Origin: an uncultured Lachnospiraceae bacterium
GTDB taxonomy: Bacteria > Bacillota > Clostridia > Lachnospirales > Lachnospiraceae
Reading direction: 5' to 3'
DNA: 16,488 nucleotides
Assembly: GCA_910577445.1 (NCBI GenBank)
Contig: CAJTMZ010000090.1
Span: 1-16,488, forward strand
The notes below the pieces were generated by a model, which worked only from the letters and a program-made list of their open reading frames with translations, was not told the DNA's origin and made no database searches. Position 1 is the stretch's first letter. Each line of letters begins with the position of its first letter. The position numbers and the translations under genes are program-made. This document shows positions 13,091 through 16,488 of this stretch, piece by piece.

Positions 13091-13109
13091 GACTGATTAA
13101 CACACCGTC

Positions 13110-13138
13110 TTTTCAAACTGGCACCCTGATGATAAAAT
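13110..13138 (+). promoter_or_regulatory. Candidate promoter of the DUF362 gene
   Basis: TTTTCA (13110-13115), 17 bases, then TAAAAT (13133-13138). It lies 51 bases before the start codon and is back to back with the small-gene promoter. Confidence 0.5.
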
Positions 13139-13189
13139 AAATCTGTCCTGAAATAAGCACCCGGACTTTTCCGGGAGAAAGGAACCTGT

Positions 13190-14305
13190 ATGATTCAAAC
13201 ATTATACCATGTACCCGAATATAAGGAAGAGATGATTTACCCCGCCGTCTGCAGAGCCATGGAAGCCCTTGACATTGCCGGCGATATGAGGCCGGAATTA
13301 AAAGTGGTTATTAAACCCAATCTGATTATGGCAAAAAAACCGGAATTTCCCGTAACCACCCATCCGCTGGTAATCAAAGCCGTGGTCCGCTGGCTCACCG
13401 AACACGGCGTAAAAGATATCACCCTCGCCGAAAGCTCGGGAGGGCTTTATAATGCGGAATATATGAAAAACATATACCATGTCTGCGGCGTAAAGGAACT
13501 GTCTCCCCAGCTTAAGATGAATATGGATTTTTCCGCCCGGACGGTGGACTGTCCAAAAGGATTTGCCAACCATTCCTTTCACATTATTACCCCTGTGCTT
13601 ACGGCGGACTATGTTATCAACATCTGCAAGCTAAAGACCCATGCCATGACCGGATACTCGGGCGGGATAAAAAATCTTTTCGGCGTGATACCGGGACTGG
13701 AAAAGCCCCAGATGCATTATCTCTGGCCGAACCTTTCCGATTTTTCCCGGATGCTTCTTGAGCTTGCCCAGACCGTAAGCCCTCAGCTCACTATCATTGA
13801 CGCCATCGACGCAATGGAGGGAAACGGTCCCACCGGAGGCACTTCCCACCCTCTTTATATGCTTCTTGCCGCCAGGGATTTTTATACCCAGGATTATTTT
13901 GCCGCCACTCTTATGGGCATTGACCCCATGAAAATCGAAATGATACGGCAGGCGGCGGAGGCAGGTCTTGCCAGGCCTGATGAAATTACGTTAGTTGGCG
14001 ATGCTGTGCCGGAAAATCTGACTCCTTTTCAGATGCCCGACACAAAGAAGCTGGATTTTACCGGCAATGTACCCGGCTTTCTTAAAAAACCTTTTCTGTT
14101 TTTTGCCGAACGTCTGATGAAATCCTATCCCCAGCTTGACCGCGATGTATGCGTGGGGTGCGGCAAATGCGCGGAGAGTTGTCCGGCCCATGTCATAAAG
14201 GTTGAAAACGGAAAAGCAAAGTTCCGGAAAAAAGGCTGTATTTCCTGCTTCTGCTGTCAGGAAATGTGTCCTGTAAAAGCGATTTCTGTAAAAAAAGCGC
14301 TTTGA
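13190..14305 (+). CDS. DUF362 protein with two C-terminal 4Fe-4S clusters
   Basis: A 371-residue cytosolic iron-sulfur protein. Residues 1-290 are a DUF362 domain: KVVIKPNLIM (38-47), a THPLVIKAVVRWL helix, CKLKTHAMTGYSGGIKNLFG (about 145-164) and the aspartate-rich IIDAIDAMEGNGPTGG. The C-terminus is a bacterial ferredoxin fold with cysteines 321/324/327/331 (CVGCGKCAESCP) and 350/353/356/360 (CISCFCCQEMCP), enough for two [4Fe-4S] clusters. DUF362 proteins are common in anaerobes; their reactions are unknown and electron transfer is inferred from the clusters. There is no signal peptide. AAAGGA lies 7 bases before the ATG. It has its own promoter; the next gene also has one, so they need not form an operon. 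Confidence 0.85.
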   Translation: MIQTLYHVPEYKEEMIYPAVCRAMEALDIAGDMRPELKVVIKPNLIMAKKPEFPVTTHPLVIKAVVRWLTEHGVKDITLAESSGGLYNAEYMKNIYHVCGVKELSPQLKMNMDFSARTVDCPKGFANHSFHIITPVLTADYVINICKLKTHAMTGYSGGIKNLFGVIPGLEKPQMHYLWPNLSDFSRMLLELAQTVSPQLTIIDAIDAMEGNGPTGGTSHPLYMLLAARDFYTQDYFAATLMGIDPMKIEMIRQAAEAGLARPDEITLVGDAVPENLTPFQMPDTKKLDFTGNVPGFLKKPFLFFAERLMKSYPQLDRDVCVGCGKCAESCPAHVIKVENGKAKFRKKGCISCFCCQEMCPVKAISVKKAL

Positions 14306-14319
14306 AAAAAGCTACATTA

Positions 14320-14348
14320 TTGACTTGCATTTATCTTAGTGATATACT
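14320..14348 (+). promoter_or_regulatory. Promoter of the chemoreceptor gene
   Basis: TTGACT (14320-14325), a 17-base spacer and TATACT (14343-14348) form a good sigma-A type promoter 45 bases before the start codon. Motility receptors often use sigma-D promoters instead; I see none here. Confidence 0.7.
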
Positions 14349-14392
14349 TTTTTCGCATAAATATTTGAAGACTTGCAGGGGGGGATTTTAAC

Positions 14393-16420
14393 ATGAAATT
14401 TCTTGTAAATCGCAAACTTTCAACGCGTATCGGTATCATTACCACAGTTATTACTCTAGTCGGAATGTTTTTGCTCTGGGCCGTTGTGTCAGACAATATC
14501 TCATCGATTGTCAAAAACGACATAACAAACCAGATGACGGACGCGGTGGAATCCAGAGCCGCCATCATCAATGATTATGTGGCTTCCGCAGAAGAGTATA
14601 TGGCTGCATTTGCACTGGGGAGCGAGGTACACAATCTGCTTGAGAATCCTGAGGATACTGCACTGCTGAAAAAGGCGCAGAAGTACACCGAGGATTTTGC
14701 CGCTGTCAAAGGCATTTTTGAGGGATTGTACATTGCCACTCCCGAAACCTATGTTTTAACACACACTTCTCAGTCTGCCATCGGGATTACCACCCGGTCA
14801 GGCGATTCGCTGGACTCGTTCCGCAATACCATTTTGGCCAGCCAGGAGCTGACTAATCTGGGGATTATGAAATCTCCGGGAACCGGAAGCATGATTCTTT
14901 CCATGTATTACCCTATTTTTGAAAATCAGAAATGTATCGGCTATGTAGGCGCAGGCGTTTACGCGGAACGATTAATGGATGTGCTGCTGGGACTGGACAT
15001 CAAAGGTCTTCCGAACAGCGAATATGTATTTTTAAATGTGGAGACAGGCGTTTATCTTTACCATGAGGACGACGAGCTGTTAAATACGGAAACAACGGAC
15101 ATCGGGTACAATGAGATAATCAGCCAGATTAAAGAAAGCGGAAACACCGACGCCAATACATATTCTTATCAGGATGAAAACGGCGTGAACCAGCTTGTCG
15201 TTTACAAGTATCTGAAAGACCGCGGATGGGTCTTTATGGTCCGCGACAATGCCGAAGAGGTATACAGCGCTGTGGATACGGTAAGATTTGTGGTCGGTAT
15301 CATATGTATTGCCATTTCCTTTGCCATTATACTCATTACTCTCATCATTCTGCACCGTCAGGGCAGAGAGCTTATGGCTGTGGAAAGCGCCATACGGCAT
15401 CTGGGTAATCTGGAGCTTTCCGCCGACACGGAACTGGAGCCGTATTACGGCAGGAAGGATGAAATCGGTCTGATTTCCCAGACGACTCACCATGTCTGTA
15501 GCTGCCTGCGAAAAACCATCGACGATATCGGAAGGATTCTGGGCGAGATGGCGGACGGCAACATTGCGGTGGACGTTGCGAAAAACGAATCTTACTACAT
15601 CGGCGATTTCAGGGTTTTAGCCGACAGCTTAAAAACCATACGCGCCAACCTTATGAATGTTATGGGCGATATCTCCGGTATTGCCAGTCAGGTCAACGCC
15701 GAAGCCGGCCAGGTATCCGCCGGGGTGCAGACGCTTTCTCAGGGAACCATGGAGCAGTCGGCTTCCATCGAAGGACTTGTAACTAATGTGACGGAAATCA
15801 CTTCACAGATAAAGGACAGCGCCGTACAGTGCGGCAATGCCAGCGAGCTGGTGGATAAGGCCAACGGATATGCCCTTGAGGCCGACGCAAAAATATCCCA
15901 GTTGATGGAGGCCACAAGGAATATCGACCAGTCCTCCGCCAAAATCAGCAGTATTGTAAAAACAATCGAGGACATTGCCCTTCAGACAAATATCCTGTCA
16001 CTGAACGCTTCCGTTGAGGCGTCCCGCGCCGGAGCCGCCGGGAAAGGCTTTCTGGTGGTGGCAAACGAGGTTCGGAGCCTTGCGGCAAAATCAGGAGAGG
16101 CCGCCAAAAATACCGGCGTTCTGATAGGCCGTTCCGTTCAGGACGTAAAAGCCGGTACTGAGTCCACAGACCATGTTGTTTCTGCAATGCAGGTTATCAA
16201 CGACTGTATCCAGTCGATTAAAACATTGATGGATGATATCGCCGCCGCAAGCTTTCAGCAGTCTCAGATGATTGCCGCTGTGGAAGAGGGAATTAAGGAA
16301 ATCTCCAAAGTGGTGCAGACCAATTCCGCGGCCGCAGAGGAAAGCGCCGTGGTTTCCAGGGAATTATCGGAACAGGCGGATACCCTGAACAGGTTAATCG
16401 GACAGTTCCGCATCAGATAA
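14393..16420 (+). CDS. Methyl-accepting chemotaxis protein with extracellular Cache sensor
   Basis: A 675-residue transmembrane chemoreceptor that senses a small ligand outside the cell and controls CheA. Order: TM1 (about 12-33), an extracellular region of about 260 residues with the double-Cache look (GLYIATPETYVLTH; then MILSMYYPIFENQKCIGYVG; later GWVFMVRDN), TM2 (about 299-318), a HAMP-like linker with a second helical repeat ending near ILGEMADGNIAVDV, and the coiled-coil signalling domain. The hairpin tip is clear: IALQTNILSLNASVEASRAG then AGKGFLVVANEVRSLAAKSG (about 527-567). The protein ends FRIR, with no CheR-docking pentapeptide. The Shine-Dalgarno is an unusual G-run (GGGGGGG) 8 bases before the ATG. 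No che or flagellar genes are near, so it is an orphan receptor. Ligand unknown; Cache domains often bind amino acids or carboxylates. Confidence 0.92.
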   Translation: MKFLVNRKLSTRIGIITTVITLVGMFLLWAVVSDNISSIVKNDITNQMTDAVESRAAIINDYVASAEEYMAAFALGSEVHNLLENPEDTALLKKAQKYTEDFAAVKGIFEGLYIATPETYVLTHTSQSAIGITTRSGDSLDSFRNTILASQELTNLGIMKSPGTGSMILSMYYPIFENQKCIGYVGAGVYAERLMDVLLGLDIKGLPNSEYVFLNVETGVYLYHEDDELLNTETTDIGYNEIISQIKESGNTDANTYSYQDENGVNQLVVYKYLKDRGWVFMVRDNAEEVYSAVDTVRFVVGIICIAISFAIILITLIILHRQGRELMAVESAIRHLGNLELSADTELEPYYGRKDEIGLISQTTHHVCSCLRKTIDDIGRILGEMADGNIAVDVAKNESYYIGDFRVLADSLKTIRANLMNVMGDISGIASQVNAEAGQVSAGVQTLSQGTMEQSASIEGLVTNVTEITSQIKDSAVQCGNASELVDKANGYALEADAKISQLMEATRNIDQSSAKISSIVKTIEDIALQTNILSLNASVEASRAGAAGKGFLVVANEVRSLAAKSGEAAKNTGVLIGRSVQDVKAGTESTDHVVSAMQVINDCIQSIKTLMDDIAAASFQQSQMIAAVEEGIKEISKVVQTNSAAAEESAVVSRELSEQADTLNRLIGQFRIR

Positions 16421-16488
16421 ACCGGAAAACATTTTGGAATCATTTATATGAAAAGGGCGGCCGCGCCAGCAGTTTATACTCTGGAGCG

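Larger units (their letters stand above)
12816..13094. repeat. Pair of 13-bp direct repeats flanking the small gene
   Basis: AAGTGTAAAGACT occurs at 12816-12828 and again, identical and in the same orientation, at 13082-13094. The first copy is part of the terminator stem, the second contains the -35 box of the small gene's promoter. The entry spans both copies and the enclosed cassette. Confidence 0.6.

Noticed and set aside
16440..16488. ATG at 16468 and the GC-rich GGGCGGCCGCGCC near the right edge
   Set aside because: No Shine-Dalgarno precedes the ATG. The GC block could be the first arm of a terminator for the chemoreceptor gene, but the other arm would be outside the window.

Overview
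The window looks like the chromosome of a Gram-positive, low-to-mid GC Clostridium-class bacterium, most likely a member of the Lachnospiraceae or a close relative. Reasons: strong purine-rich Shine-Dalgarno sites (GGAGG/GAGGAG) before almost every gene, consensus sigma-A promoters, and a gene set typical of gut Firmicutes (membrane-anchored GH3 hexosaminidase, DUF1653 protein, an SfsA-MutY fusion, a DUF362 ferredoxin protein, a Cache-type chemoreceptor). The taxonomic call is inference from gene content, not from a marker gene.

Region 1 (1-3250) is AT-rich accessory DNA. It holds an apparently intact replication initiator of the CRESS-DNA (circovirus/geminivirus-like) type with HUH endonuclease and superfamily 3 helicase motifs. 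About 100 bases upstream, on the same strand, is a perfect 9-bp stem-loop whose loop carries TAGTATTAC, the nonanucleotide of circovirus origins. Two tandem GTGTCAT heptamers follow directly, where circovirus iterons lie. Next to it is an N-terminally truncated FtsK/TcpA-type translocase, then an exported LysM protein and a divergent small ribbon-helix-helix regulator. This is probably an integrated, partly decayed plasmid or conjugative element with a CRESS-type replicon, and it is the most notable find in the window.

Region 2 (3250-8580) is core-like: a GH3 glycosidase, an apparent free-standing ~380-nt RNA gene (4800-5211, consensus promoter plus terminator, no usable ORF), glyA with a strongly structured 5' leader, and a plus-strand pair encoding a diacylglycerol-kinase-like lipid kinase and a PAP2 phosphatase.

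Region 3 (8586-12769) is a minus-strand gene run: HAD hydrolase, DUF1653 protein, SfsA-MutY fusion, family 2 glycosyltransferase. The gaps are 26-63 bases with no clear terminator, so it may be one operon.

Region 4 (12770-16488) has a 47-residue small-protein gene with its own promoter and terminator, lying between two 13-bp direct repeats. A DUF362/4Fe-4S protein gene and a double-Cache chemoreceptor gene follow on the plus strand, each with its own promoter.
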